Counted from the first letter of the stretch, positions 18,201-27,768 are shown. The stretch is DNA of 64,000 bases from Paenibacillus pabuli (GCF_023101145.1 NZ_CP073714.1:3348001-3412000); one strand, 5' to 3'. Notes: generated by a model not told the origin, from the sequence alone. Translations and numbers: made by a program.

Positions 18201-18231
18201 TACAAAAACCGGGTAAAGGGAGTGGAAAAGT

Positions 18232-21200
18232 TTGATAAAGATGAATCGTTTGCGCAAGCCGCTTTCCATGGGCTTGTCGCTTCTCCTTGCATTATCTATC
18301 ATTCATCCGGTTTCAGCTGAAAACGCCGCGTCGCAGAAGATCGATATGAAATCCAGTTCGGGCAATATCACCACCTCCAAAGTCAACGCCAAGCTGAGCA
18401 AAGAATTTGAGAGTAATGATTATGTTACTTATCTGGTGAAAATGAAAGAACAGGTAGATACAGCTTCTGTTTCCAAACAAGCCTTGCAAAAGGCAACCAT
18501 CGACAAGCAAACGGCTTCGGCAACGAAATTGTCCGTGCGAAGCACGGTTGTCAGTACTCTGCGGGAAACGGCCTCACGATCCCAGTACACCCTGGAAAGT
18601 TTTCTTGAAAAGGAACTTGACCTTGGCAAGGTCAAAGAATATAAAAGCTATTTCATCGTTAATGCACTCGCAGTAACGAGCACGAAGGAAGTCATGGAAC
18701 AGATTGCACTTCTTCCCGAGGTGGATAAAATACTGCCTAACGAGCAGCGTTATATGCAGAAAACCGAGATTAGTAGCGAAAGCGCAACAGCTGCTCCAGC
18801 AACGGAGTCTGCCAAGGCACCAGCCAAAGAGGCAGATAAGAAGGAAAGTGCAGCTGCTAACGATAAGAGCCTGCAGACAGAGAACGTTGAATGGAACATT
18901 GATTCTATCAATGCACCAGCAGTCTGGGATAGAGGAATCGACGGTACAGGAATCGTTGTTGCCAACCTGGACAGCGGGGTTGATTATACCCATCCGGCCC
19001 TCCGCAGCAAATGGAGAGGACTTGATGCTTCCGGAAATGTCGTTGATCCCGAGCTAAGCTGGTATGATCCCCATAGCCATGCCTCCCTTCCTGCAGATGG
19101 AGACGGTCATGGTACACATACGATGGGTACGATGGTAGGCTCCGAAGCGAACGGCACCAACAAAATCGGGGTTGCTCCCGGAGCAAAATGGATTGCTGTT
19201 CGGATTTTCAATCCGAGTACGACCGATGCCATTATACTGGATGGCGGGCAATGGCTGATTGCTCCAGTGGATGCTGAAGGAAACTTGCACCCTGAGCTTG
19301 CCCCGGATGTGGTTAACAATTCCTGGGGTGGTGGTCCAGGATTGGACGAGTGGTTCCGTCCAATGGTTCAGGCTTGGCGTGATGCACAGATCTTTCCGGA
19401 ATTCTCAGCCGGGAATGTGACACTGACGAATCCGGGGGGTCCAGGTTCGGTTGCGAACCCTGCGAACTATCCAGAGAGCTTCGCTACGGGAGCAACGGAT
19501 ATCAACGGGAATCTGGCTTCTTTTTCCCTCCTTGGTCCTTCCCCTTATGAGGAAATTAAGCCGGAAGTTTCGGCTCCAGGTGTAAATATCCGTTCCTCTG
19601 TTCCGGGCGGAGTTTATGAGGGGGGCTGGAACGGCACGTCCATGGCTGGCCCGCATACCACTGCACTGGCCGCACTATTGCTTCAAGCCAATCATTCCCT
19701 TACGGTTGATCAGTTGGAGCAGATCATTATGGATACAGCGACACCGAGAACAGACAGCCGATATCCAACCTCACCCAATAACGGCTACGGTCACGGCATT
19801 ATCAATGCACTGGATGCTGTGGGCTCCGTCCTAGAAGGTATAGGCACGGTATCCGGCAGGGTTGTCACAGCAGGTGACGATCTGGAAGCGCCAGTCCTGG
19901 AACATACACCTGTAAATTCTGCTTTTACGGGGCTTGATATTCCACTGACTGCACGTGTTACCGATAATGTCGGTGTAACCACAGTGGAGGCTTTTGCCAA
20001 AACAACGGGTACGAGCCAGTACGTATATCTGCCGATGAACCGAGTAGCTGGGGACGCCAAAGATGGAACCTACACAGTGACAATCCCGGCATTTCTGATC
20101 GAGTCACAAGGCTTGGAATACTATATCCGGGTCAATGATTATGGCAATAACGGATTCGAAAGTGAAGTTTATAAGGTCGCTGTCTCCAATGGAGTTCAGC
20201 CTGGGTATCTGCAAGACTTTGAGGAAGACAATCTGGGCTTTACCTCGGGTGGAGTTGGAAACACCTGGGCATGGGGAGCACCAACGAGTGGACCGGGAAG
20301 TGCCTACTCTGGTGACAAAGTGATTGCAACCAACCTGACGGGGACATATGCAGCCAACAGCAATGCCTACTTGCTCGCACCGCCAATTGATCTTACCCAG
20401 AGCCCTGACGGAGCATTGTTATCCTTCAAGCATTGGTACGATTTGGAGAGCAACATCGATTTTGGGAAAGTGTACATTGCAACAGAGGATAGTGACTTCG
20501 CATTTGAAGAGGCATTGAGCTTTACAGGTGCCGGTGGAGGTTGGAAAACGCAATATATTGACTTGCGTGAGTATGCCGGCCAACAGGTATTTATCAAATT
20601 TAATCTGACCAGTGACAATTCAGTTCAAAAGGCTGGTTGGTATATCGATGACTTTTCAGTACAAGCTCCAGATGATATTGCTCCGGGAGCACCAAGCGGA
20701 TTGTCCGCCTCTGCCGACATTCTGGGGAATGTAAACTTGTCCTGGACGGGATCGGAGGATGAGGATCTGAAATCCTACAACGTGTATCGTTCAACGAATT
20801 CCGGCTCAGGTTATGAATTGCTTGGAAATACATCTGCAACGACATTTACGGATACGGCTACAGTAACAGATTCGACGTATTTTTACACGGTAGCGGCTCT
20901 TGATTATAGTGGCAATGAGAGTGACAAGTCGAATGAGGTATCCGTGACCGTGGAGGTCCCTCAAGATATTTTCATCGATCACTTTGACGGCAGCAGCGAC
21001 AATGGGTGGACCCATTCCGGCACCAAGGATGAGTGGGAACGCGGAGTACCCGTCGTTGGACCTGCCAGTGCAGTTTCTTCGCCGAATGTATGGGCAACCG
21101 ATCTGGACAGCACCTATGAGAACGGTTCTAACTACTCTCTGGTTTCGCCAGTTGTAGACTTAACTCAGGTGGATCAAGCCACGCTGACGTTCAATCATTG

Positions 21201-23445
21201 GTATGAAATCGAAAGTGGATACGATTATGGTTATGTTGAAGCCACGAAAGACGGTGGTAACACATGGTCAGAGCTTGGAAAATTCTCTCATTCCTCAAAT
21301 GGAAAACAATGGACTCCAGTATTCTACGATCTGGCAGGATTAAAAGGGAATGAAGTTCAATTCCGGTTCAGATTGACTTCAGACAGTAGTGTCGTCAAGC
21401 AAGGCTGGTACATCGATGACTTCCGCATTCTGGGTATCGCCACTGAGGCGGTTACGAAAGATACCGCGGTTGTTCTGAACAGTGACAAGCCTAAGCCGGA
21501 ATACGATAGTCCTTGGTACAAAATTTCAAGTACGGACAAAGCTGAATTCAATAAAACCAAGCAGGAACAGCCCGAAGTACAGAAACCTGGAACAGGCTCT
21601 GTAACGCCTCAAAGCTTGCCTGCAAGTGCAACGGTCACTGTTCTGGAAACAGGACGTTCCGTGAAGACAGACCCGACAACAGGCAAATACAGTTTCACTC
21701 ACGTGGCGGGTGATTACACGTTGAAGGCTGAGGCTTATGGCTATTATCCTCAAACCAAGACGGTAACCATCACCGATGGAAGTGGAGCAACAGCCAACTT
21801 CAATCTGGAAACCATTCCTCAAGGAAAGATTGAAGGTATTGTGAGCGATGAGCGGACAGGGAAACCTATCGCTGGAGCATCCGTCCTCGTGTTGGAAGAT
21901 GCTCAAGTAGGTGCTGTACGCACAGGAGCAGATGGTAAATTTACTCTGGATGTTCTGGAAGGAAGTTATACATTATCGGTCATCGCGACTGACTACTACA
22001 GCAAAACTGTAAATGTAACGGTACCTGGAAACGGTACAGTCGAAGCGAAAGTCGCATTAAAACCATTTATCGGATTTCCTGGTGAAATCGCCTATGACGA
22101 TGGAACGGCTGAAAATGCAAGAGCCTTTGTTGCCGCAGATAATGCATGGGCTGTACGTATGACGCCGGAAATGGAGACAGCACAGCTTACAGGTGCATCA
22201 CTTCGATTCTGGAATACACAATGGCCTGTACCAGGTGGGACAGCATTCAAATATGCCGTCTATGATGCCTCCGGATCGGGTGGAGCGCCAGGCCGATTGC
22301 TGGCAGGTCCGTTCGATGGTACCGCATTGCGCAATGATCAGTGGACAACCGTTGAATTTCCTGAGCCAGTTGTAGTACAAGGCGATTTCTACATCGTGTA
22401 TGTACAGACTGCTGTTGGAACGAGCGCACCTGGACTCGCAACCGATGAAAATGGTGTGAATGCAGGGCGGAGCTGGCAGCGTGTAGGTGGTGTATGGAGT
22501 ACTTCACCAGCAGAAGAGGGTAACTATATGATTCGTGCAGTGGTAAAATATCCGGTGAATGCACCTGTACTGACGCAACCGAAGAACACTTATACGAATC
22601 AGTCGACATTTGATGTATCGGGAACTTCCCCAGCTTCTGGGGCTCAAATCAAAATATATAACGGGAAAGAACTAGCCGGAACAACGACAGTAGAGAACGG
22701 AAAATTCAAGCTGAATGTTAAACTTCGTGCAGGTGTTAATGCAATTACTGCCGAGGCGGTAGTTAACGGTAAAACGACAGATCGCTCCCTTCCAGTTGTG
22801 ATCATCTTGGATCAGACATCACCTGTGTTAACGGTCCTTACACCTGAAGAAGGAAGTCGAATCAATACCGAAGTGGTTCATGTAACCGGAGATGTACAGG
22901 ACCAATTCCTCGATAAGGTGACCATCAACGGACAGAAGGTGAACTTGGAGCAAAATAGAAACTTTAATCACCGCGTACTTGTGAATGAGGGCAAGAACAT
23001 CATCACAATCATTGCGACAGATATTGCAGGCAATAAAACAACAGTTACCCGGACAGTGTATGTGGAAACGGCTTTGCCTGAACTGACCAATATTTCTCCG
23101 GCTGAGGATGTACGCATTGTGGCAGGAGAAACCGTAACGGTTTCGTTTGACAGTGTACCCAAACTACAGGCTTCTTTCCGAATTGAACTGCCATCTAATC
23201 TAAGCACACAGGCTGGGGCTGAGATTCCATTGGTAGAAACGGAACCTGGTCATTATACAGGCACCTATACTACAGCTTCATCGCTGGTGCTTGATGGCGG
23301 AGTGATCGTGATCCGTGCTCAGGATGCAGCAGGAAACAAAGTCGAAGCGGAAGCGCCAGGACGGTTGTTCGTATCTGCGCCAGAGGCTCCTGAAGCTTCT
23401 GAAGCGGTTGTGCCTTCTGATGATGACGAAATTCCGTTGCCTTAA
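18232..23445 (+). CDS. Secreted multi-domain S8 serine protease (bacillopeptidase F-like)
   Basis: 1,737 residues from TTG 18232 (GGGAG upstream). Signal peptide cleaved near residue 29 (HPVSA-E). An I9-like propeptide spans about 55-175, then an Ala/Glu/Lys-rich linker. The subtilisin domain carries Asp247 (NLDSGVD), His293 (DGHGTHT), the oxyanion Asn in VVNNSWGGG and Ser470 (NGTSMAGPH). Two related jelly-roll domains (about 658-808 and 911-1067, each ending GWYIDDF) flank a fibronectin type III domain. Two carboxypeptidase-regulatory-like beta domains follow (about 1125-1270), then a DDGTAEN-type domain and Ig-like repeats, then a short acidic tail. No sorting signal or S-layer domain is visible, so it is probably released. 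It digests extracellular protein, feeding peptide uptake. Monocistronic, with a long leader. Confidence 0.93.
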   Translation: MIKMNRLRKPLSMGLSLLLALSIIHPVSAENAASQKIDMKSSSGNITTSKVNAKLSKEFESNDYVTYLVKMKEQVDTASVSKQALQKATIDKQTASATKLSVRSTVVSTLRETASRSQYTLESFLEKELDLGKVKEYKSYFIVNALAVTSTKEVMEQIALLPEVDKILPNEQRYMQKTEISSESATAAPATESAKAPAKEADKKESAAANDKSLQTENVEWNIDSINAPAVWDRGIDGTGIVVANLDSGVDYTHPALRSKWRGLDASGNVVDPELSWYDPHSHASLPADGDGHGTHTMGTMVGSEANGTNKIGVAPGAKWIAVRIFNPSTTDAIILDGGQWLIAPVDAEGNLHPELAPDVVNNSWGGGPGLDEWFRPMVQAWRDAQIFPEFSAGNVTLTNPGGPGSVANPANYPESFATGATDINGNLASFSLLGPSPYEEIKPEVSAPGVNIRSSVPGGVYEGGWNGTSMAGPHTTALAALLLQANHSLTVDQLEQIIMDTATPRTDSRYPTSPNNGYGHGIINALDAVGSVLEGIGTVSGRVVTAGDDLEAPVLEHTPVNSAFTGLDIPLTARVTDNVGVTTVEAFAKTTGTSQYVYLPMNRVAGDAKDGTYTVTIPAFLIESQGLEYYIRVNDYGNNGFESEVYKVAVSNGVQPGYLQDFEEDNLGFTSGGVGNTWAWGAPTSGPGSAYSGDKVIATNLTGTYAANSNAYLLAPPIDLTQSPDGALLSFKHWYDLESNIDFGKVYIATEDSDFAFEEALSFTGAGGGWKTQYIDLREYAGQQVFIKFNLTSDNSVQKAGWYIDDFSVQAPDDIAPGAPSGLSASADILGNVNLSWTGSEDEDLKSYNVYRSTNSGSGYELLGNTSATTFTDTATVTDSTYFYTVAALDYSGNESDKSNEVSVTVEVPQDIFIDHFDGSSDNGWTHSGTKDEWERGVPVVGPASAVSSPNVWATDLDSTYENGSNYSLVSPVVDLTQVDQATLTFNHWYEIESGYDYGYVEATKDGGNTWSELGKFSHSSNGKQWTPVFYDLAGLKGNEVQFRFRLTSDSSVVKQGWYIDDFRILGIATEAVTKDTAVVLNSDKPKPEYDSPWYKISSTDKAEFNKTKQEQPEVQKPGTGSVTPQSLPASATVTVLETGRSVKTDPTTGKYSFTHVAGDYTLKAEAYGYYPQTKTVTITDGSGATANFNLETIPQGKIEGIVSDERTGKPIAGASVLVLEDAQVGAVRTGADGKFTLDVLEGSYTLSVIATDYYSKTVNVTVPGNGTVEAKVALKPFIGFPGEIAYDDGTAENARAFVAADNAWAVRMTPEMETAQLTGASLRFWNTQWPVPGGTAFKYAVYDASGSGGAPGRLLAGPFDGTALRNDQWTTVEFPEPVVVQGDFYIVYVQTAVGTSAPGLATDENGVNAGRSWQRVGGVWSTSPAEEGNYMIRAVVKYPVNAPVLTQPKNTYTNQSTFDVSGTSPASGAQIKIYNGKELAGTTTVENGKFKLNVKLRAGVNAITAEAVVNGKTTDRSLPVVIILDQTSPVLTVLTPEEGSRINTEVVHVTGDVQDQFLDKVTINGQKVNLEQNRNFNHRVLVNEGKNIITIIATDIAGNKTTVTRTVYVETALPELTNISPAEDVRIVAGETVTVSFDSVPKLQASFRIELPSNLSTQAGAEIPLVETEPGHYTGTYTTASSLVLDGGVIVIRAQDAAGNKVEAEAPGRLFVSAPEAPEASEAVVPSDDDEIPLP

Positions 23446-23480
23446 TTGAAGCATCCGCACAATATGTGAAAGTCAAAGGA

Positions 23481-23521
23481 AAAGCCGACAAGCCCAAAGA
23501 TTAATGGCTTGTCGGCTTTTT
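23481..23521 (+). terminator. Intrinsic terminator after the S8 protease
   Basis: 14-bp perfect stem (AAAGCCGACAAGCC with GGCTTGTCGGCTTT), 11-nt loop and a T-run. Confidence 0.9.
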
Positions 23522-23551
23522 GTGTGTAAATTCAAGAGATGTTGCCTAAGA

Positions 23552-23594
23552 TTCGTTCCAATGCATCATCCTGCATATGATGCATTGGAACGAA
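23552..23594. repeat. Perfect 18-bp inverted repeat, no T-run
   Basis: Left arm 23552-23569 (TTCGTTCCAATGCATCAT), 7-nt spacer, right arm 23577-23594, fully complementary. It lies 30 nt beyond the protease terminator and has no T-run, so it is not an ordinary terminator. Confidence 0.8.
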
Positions 23595-23802
23595 CTGTGG
23601 GCATTGAGAAATCACAGCCGTTAAGAAGCAAATGACCAAAAACAAAGCTGCTTATCAATAATGATTCGATTAAACCGTTCATACCTGCTTCATGTCGTAA
23701 TTTTATATACTTATTGTCGTAAGTTCCTATTAAAAATAGTTTAAGTCTGTGTTAATTTATAGTTAGATGTCAGAATATCATATAGTATGGAGGTAAGACA
23801 TA
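23595..23802 (+). other. Non-coding stretch before the oxidoreductase operon
   Basis: With the terminator and palindrome above this makes a 357-nt gap. Nothing coding is seen. It is A/T-rich and contains a repeated TTGTCGTAA-like motif around 23692-23722 (ATGTCGTAATTTT and ATTGTCGTAAGTT, 28 nt apart), which may be a regulator site. No convincing -35/-10 pair was found. Confidence 0.4.
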
Positions 23803-24807
23803 GTGACCATTCGAATAGGTAAAATCAGCTTATGGCACGTACATGCCTGGGATTATATTAAACAGGCTCAGGAGCATGAAGATACGGTGATGGCTGCTGT
23901 ATGGGATGAAAATGCCGAGCGCGGACAGGAAGCAGCTGAACGTCTGAACGTGCCTTTCTATGCATCGCTTGCAGATATGCTGGCACAGGACAATATCGAT
24001 GCTGTCATTGTGGATGCACCGACACGTCTTCATGAAGAAGTGATCACCGCTGCTGCAAAAGCAGGAAAACATATTTTCACAGAGAAGGTTATCGCTTCAA
24101 CCATTAAAGAAGTAAATACGATCATTTCTGATGTACAGGATAATGGAGTGAAAATGACGGTTTCATTACCGCGTTTGAACGATGGATATACATTAACAAT
24201 TCAAGATATTCTGAACCAGGGACTACTTGGTAAAGTGACTTATGTTCGTGTGCGTCTATCGCATAATGGGGCCATTGCCAATTGGCTGCCAGAGCACTTC
24301 TATGATCTGCAAGATTGCCAAGGCGGGGCTTTAATTGACCTCGGTTGTCATCCGATGTATCTGACGAATCTTTTCCTTGGGCAAGAAGTGACAGGCGTTA
24401 ATGCTAATTTTGGATATGTGACAGGCAAAGAGGTCGAAGATAACGCGGTAGCTACCTTATTTACGGATTCTGGAGCGATCGGTGTGGTGGAGGCCGGATT
24501 TGTGAACAGTCATTCTCCGTTCGCAATCGAGGTTCATGGTACAGAGGGCACACTGTTATACGGAACACCGGAGGATAAGCTGTTAATTCGCACAAATATT
24601 GGTTCAGATCAACAGAAAGAATGGACGGAGATTCCTCTGCTGGACAGAAGAGAAAGCGCATTCAGCCAGTGGGTTTCCCATATTCAAAATGATACGATTG
24701 CTTCCGAGAATTTGCAGACGGCTACACAATTGACTCGCCTGATGGAGGCGGCCAACCTTTCTGCCAAAGAAGGGCGTAAAATCTCCTTGAAGGAGTTACA
24801 GGGATAG
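23803..24807 (+). CDS. Gfo/Idh/MocA-family oxidoreductase (first of two)
   Basis: 334 residues, GTG start with ATGGAGG upstream. The N-terminal half is a Rossmann NAD(P) domain; the family signature normally read as EKP is EKV here (GKHIFTEKVIAS, near residue 95), so the catalytic Lys is kept but the Pro is not. The C-terminal domain contains the GGALIDLGCHPMYL segment that carries the family's His. Such enzymes oxidise or epimerise sugars, inositols or related polyols. It is first in an operon with an AraC regulator (19 nt later) and a second, different oxidoreductase, suggesting a short sugar conversion route. Confidence 0.9.
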   Translation: MTIRIGKISLWHVHAWDYIKQAQEHEDTVMAAVWDENAERGQEAAERLNVPFYASLADMLAQDNIDAVIVDAPTRLHEEVITAAAKAGKHIFTEKVIASTIKEVNTIISDVQDNGVKMTVSLPRLNDGYTLTIQDILNQGLLGKVTYVRVRLSHNGAIANWLPEHFYDLQDCQGGALIDLGCHPMYLTNLFLGQEVTGVNANFGYVTGKEVEDNAVATLFTDSGAIGVVEAGFVNSHSPFAIEVHGTEGTLLYGTPEDKLLIRTNIGSDQQKEWTEIPLLDRRESAFSQWVSHIQNDTIASENLQTATQLTRLMEAANLSAKEGRKISLKELQG

Positions 24808-24826
24808 GGTATTGGGAGGTGCCGCA

Positions 24827-25750
24827 TTGAGCCGATATCCTTTTGAAAAAATGCTTGAACGACAGGATATCCTGGAAAGACTGGATGTCTCGATCCTGTG
24901 GGGACATTACGAGATACGGGTTCTGCGATTTCATCTGACTTCTTTTCCGGCAGGCAGAATCGTTGATTTTCATAATCATGCGGAATTCGAATTCCATTTC
25001 ATCCCGAGAGGGAAAGGAAAAGTCATTCTGGGGGATGAAATGCATCCGCTCTCTGAAGGCATGCTGTATTTAACGGGTCCGGGTCTTGTTCATTATCAGG
25101 AGGCGGATTCCCAAGAGGCCATGGATGAACTGTGCCTGCACGTGGATATCATCGAACATCCCAGAGAGGGTGTAGATCCGTGGGAGGCAGCAGAATCAGA
25201 GGAAACGATCGAAAAGCTTAAAACACTTCCGCTTGTTCCGGTACATGATTATCATCGCGCCATGAACTGCTTTCTGGAAGCCTATGAGGCTTGTGACCGT
25301 AAACTGATTGGATATTACACGTCCATTAAGCAGCAGGTGATTAGCATTCTGCTGAAGACCGTCCGAGCCTATGATATTGGGGGGAATCGGGCGGAGGCTC
25401 CAGTGCGAGACATGTCTGTGTACAGGTACGATTATGCCATTCAGTATATGGAGGCGAATCATCCTTCAGCAGTAACGCTGGAGAATGTAGCAGAGAAGCT
25501 GCATATCAGCAGCAGACAACTGCAACGAATCTTTTATCAGGTGCAGCCGGAGATGCCTTTCAGCCGTGTGCTGGAGGATATACGCCTGCGCGCGGTGTGC
25601 CGCAATCTGGAAGAGAGTAATGTTTCCATCGAACAAATTGCCCTGGCTTCAGGGTTTACCAATGCCAATTATTTGCATGCTGTTTTTCGCAAGCGTCTGG
25701 GGATGACCCCATCGGCTTTCCGTAAAATGAAACAACCAAACCAAAAGTGA
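24827..25750 (+). CDS. AraC family regulator between two oxidoreductases
   Basis: 307 residues from TTG 24827, which follows GGGAGGT; the in-frame TTG at 24812 would swallow that site. Cupin-like N-terminal sensor (IVDFHNHAEFEFHFIPRGKGKVI) with histidines typical of metal or sugar binding, and an AraC DNA-binding domain at the C-terminus (VTLENVAEKLHISSRQLQRIFYQ, then IEQIALASGFTNANYLHAVFRKRLGMTPSAF). It sits in the operon between two Gfo/Idh/MocA enzymes with gaps of 19 and 12 nt, so it probably controls its own operon. Confidence 0.9.
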   Translation: MSRYPFEKMLERQDILERLDVSILWGHYEIRVLRFHLTSFPAGRIVDFHNHAEFEFHFIPRGKGKVILGDEMHPLSEGMLYLTGPGLVHYQEADSQEAMDELCLHVDIIEHPREGVDPWEAAESEETIEKLKTLPLVPVHDYHRAMNCFLEAYEACDRKLIGYYTSIKQQVISILLKTVRAYDIGGNRAEAPVRDMSVYRYDYAIQYMEANHPSAVTLENVAEKLHISSRQLQRIFYQVQPEMPFSRVLEDIRLRAVCRNLEESNVSIEQIALASGFTNANYLHAVFRKRLGMTPSAFRKMKQPNQK

Positions 25751-25762
25751 GGGTGATTAGAT

Positions 25763-26860
25763 ATGAGTAAAACGTATCGTATAGGAATTATTGGCTGTGG
25801 CGGGATTGCAAACGGCAAGCATCTGCCAAGTCTGAGCAAGCTTGGTAATGTAGAACTGGTTGCTTTTTGCGATATCGTTCAGGAACGTGCAGAAGAAGCC
25901 AAAGAAAAGTATGGTAGTTCTGAAGCACAAGTATACACGGATTACCAGGAATTGCTTCAGGATGAAACGATTGATATTGTTCATGTTCTAACGCCAAATA
26001 TCTCTCACGCAGAGATTTCGATTGCCGCACTGGAGTCCGGTAAACACGTGATGTGTGAAAAGCCGATGGCCAAGACAGCTGCTGAAGCGCAAAAAATGCT
26101 CGAAGCAGCCGAGCGTACGGGTAAAAAACTGACTATTGGCTACAATAACCGCTTCAGAGAGGACAGCTTGTATCTGAAGCAGCTATGTGAAGCTGGCGAA
26201 CTGGGCTCCATTTATTTTGCCAAAGCACATGCGATTAGACGAAGAGCGGTACCTACTTGGGGTGTTTTCCTTGATGAGGAGAAACAAGGCGGCGGACCGC
26301 TGATTGATATCGGAACACACGCACTTGATCTGACGCTGTGGATGATGGATAACTATCAACCAAAAGTTGTTCTGGGCACAACCCATCACGAGCTTTCACA
26401 ACGGGAAAATGCAGCGAATGCATGGGGCCCATGGGACCCGCAAAAATTCTCGGTTGAAGATTCTGCATTTGGCATGATTGTAATGGAGAATGGTGCGACA
26501 ATTATGCTGGAATCCAGCTGGGCGCTCAATTCACTGGATGTGGATGAAGCGAAATGCAGCTTGAGTGGAAGCGAAGCGGGTGCAGATATGAAGAATGGCC
26601 TGCGCATCAATGGTGAGAAATACAGCCGTTTGTACACCAATGAAATTGATCTGAATGCAGGCGGAGTTGCTTTCTACGATGGAAAGAGTGAAAGTGCACC
26701 GGATATCGAGATGAGAAAATGGATTGAAGCGATCGATAAGGACCTTGAGCCGGTCGTGACGCCGAAACAGGCTTTGGTGGTTTCACAAATTCTGGAGGCA
26801 CTCTATGAGTCCGCTCGTACAGGTAAAGCCGTATACATGAACGAATCCAATCAAGCCTAA
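25763..26860 (+). CDS. Gfo/Idh/MocA-family oxidoreductase (second of two)
   Basis: 365 residues, GAGGGTG before ATG. Rossmann motif IGIIGCGGIANGKHL at the N-terminus, the standard CEKPMAKTAAEA signature (EKP present, unlike the first enzyme), and GGGPLIDIGTHALDLTLWMM in the catalytic domain. Probably an NAD(P)-dependent sugar or polyol dehydrogenase. It ends the three-gene operon with the AraC regulator and is followed by a clear terminator. The substrate of the pair is not readable from sequence; two consecutive oxidoreductases can carry out an oxidation/reduction epimerisation, which is an inference. Confidence 0.92.
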   Translation: MSKTYRIGIIGCGGIANGKHLPSLSKLGNVELVAFCDIVQERAEEAKEKYGSSEAQVYTDYQELLQDETIDIVHVLTPNISHAEISIAALESGKHVMCEKPMAKTAAEAQKMLEAAERTGKKLTIGYNNRFREDSLYLKQLCEAGELGSIYFAKAHAIRRRAVPTWGVFLDEEKQGGGPLIDIGTHALDLTLWMMDNYQPKVVLGTTHHELSQRENAANAWGPWDPQKFSVEDSAFGMIVMENGATIMLESSWALNSLDVDEAKCSLSGSEAGADMKNGLRINGEKYSRLYTNEIDLNAGGVAFYDGKSESAPDIEMRKWIEAIDKDLEPVVTPKQALVVSQILEALYESARTGKAVYMNESNQA

Positions 26861-26872
26861 TGTGAATTTCAG

Positions 26873-26907
26873 AAACCTTTATCCTCTCAGGAGGATAAAG
26901 GTTTTTT
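26873..26907 (+). terminator. Intrinsic terminator after the oxidoreductase operon
   Basis: 14-bp stem (AAACCTTTATCCTC with GAGGATAAAGGTTT), 4-nt loop and TTTTTT. Confidence 0.92.
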
Positions 26908-26995
26908 GGTCTTTTATACGTTATCCATTCGTCTATACCATGCTCTGCTTCTGTACGTATGATAATAAACATAGGAGTGGAAGGGAGCACAGGCC

Positions 26996-27709
26996 ATGGC
27001 TAAAAATAGAGCGGAGAACGGTGTTTCCATCATTGTCTGCACCAATCGGGCGCGATTTTTTGACAACATCCTGCAAAATTATGATCGGCAGCGCTATAAA
27101 GTAAAAGAACTGATCATTATTCTGAACCATGACAGCATGAACCTGCAATCCTATCGGAACCGGGTTCGTAATCATGCGGATGTTACCGTATATCAAGTCC
27201 CAGAAAGCATATCGCTCGGACAAAGCCTGAATGCAGGAATTACCCGAGCCAGATTTCCGTTGATCGCCAAATTTGATGATGATGACTATTACTCGCCTTA
27301 TTATTTGAAAGAACAAGTGAACGGGCTAAAACGAACGAAAAGCGATATTGTGGGCAAACATTCGTGTCTGGTTTACTTGGGTGCCTCAAAAATGCTGCTC
27401 GTCAGATCACCCAAAGAAAAGAATAAACATGTGGAATTTATACAAGGCGGCACGCTTCTCTTCAAAAGGGAAGTATTGAAGAAGGTCCGATTCACGGATC
27501 GTTCCATTGGAGAAGATGTAACCTTTCTAAGGCAATGCAGAAAAAAAGGGTTCAAAACATATGCTACGTCGCCTTATAACTATGTATATCACCGGAGATC
27601 GAACAAACAAACTCATACCTGGCAAGCAGATGATCAATTCTACCTGGAAGGAAGCAAAAAGTTGGCGATTACAGAACAGTTCAAACCATTTGCAGACAAG
27701 AAATTCTAG
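26996..27709 (+). CDS. Family 2 glycosyltransferase
   Basis: 237 residues with an AAGGGAG site upstream. GT-A fold features: SIIVCTNRARFFDNI at the N-terminus, the metal-binding acidic cluster AKFDDDDYYSPYY near residue 94, and GEDVTFLRQCRKKGFK corresponding to the catalytic ED region. No membrane segments. Similar short GT2 proteins in spore-formers attach sugars to surface or spore proteins, but no acceptor is next to this one; it stands alone between the oxidoreductase operon and the GntR operon. Confidence 0.87.
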   Translation: MAKNRAENGVSIIVCTNRARFFDNILQNYDRQRYKVKELIIILNHDSMNLQSYRNRVRNHADVTVYQVPESISLGQSLNAGITRARFPLIAKFDDDDYYSPYYLKEQVNGLKRTKSDIVGKHSCLVYLGASKMLLVRSPKEKNKHVEFIQGGTLLFKREVLKKVRFTDRSIGEDVTFLRQCRKKGFKTYATSPYNYVYHRRSNKQTHTWQADDQFYLEGSKKLAITEQFKPFADKKF

Positions 27710-27768
27710 AGAAGAATAGAGACTCATTTGCATGAAACAACGAAATAGTACCGAGGAATATTCCAGTG

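Larger units (their letters stand above)
17623..18231 (+). other. Long AT-rich promoter and leader region without a real gene
   Basis: About 600 nt between the HTH-DUF1232 terminator and the protease. It holds the promoter at 17780-17808, a small hairpin around 17923-17943 (AGAA/TTCT with flanking TTA/TAA), a perfect Shine-Dalgarno-like sequence at 18101-18110 with no usable ORF behind it, and an 8-bp palindrome at 18182-18200 just before the protease ribosome binding site. I found no coding sequence longer than a few codons with a good start. Confidence 0.6.
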
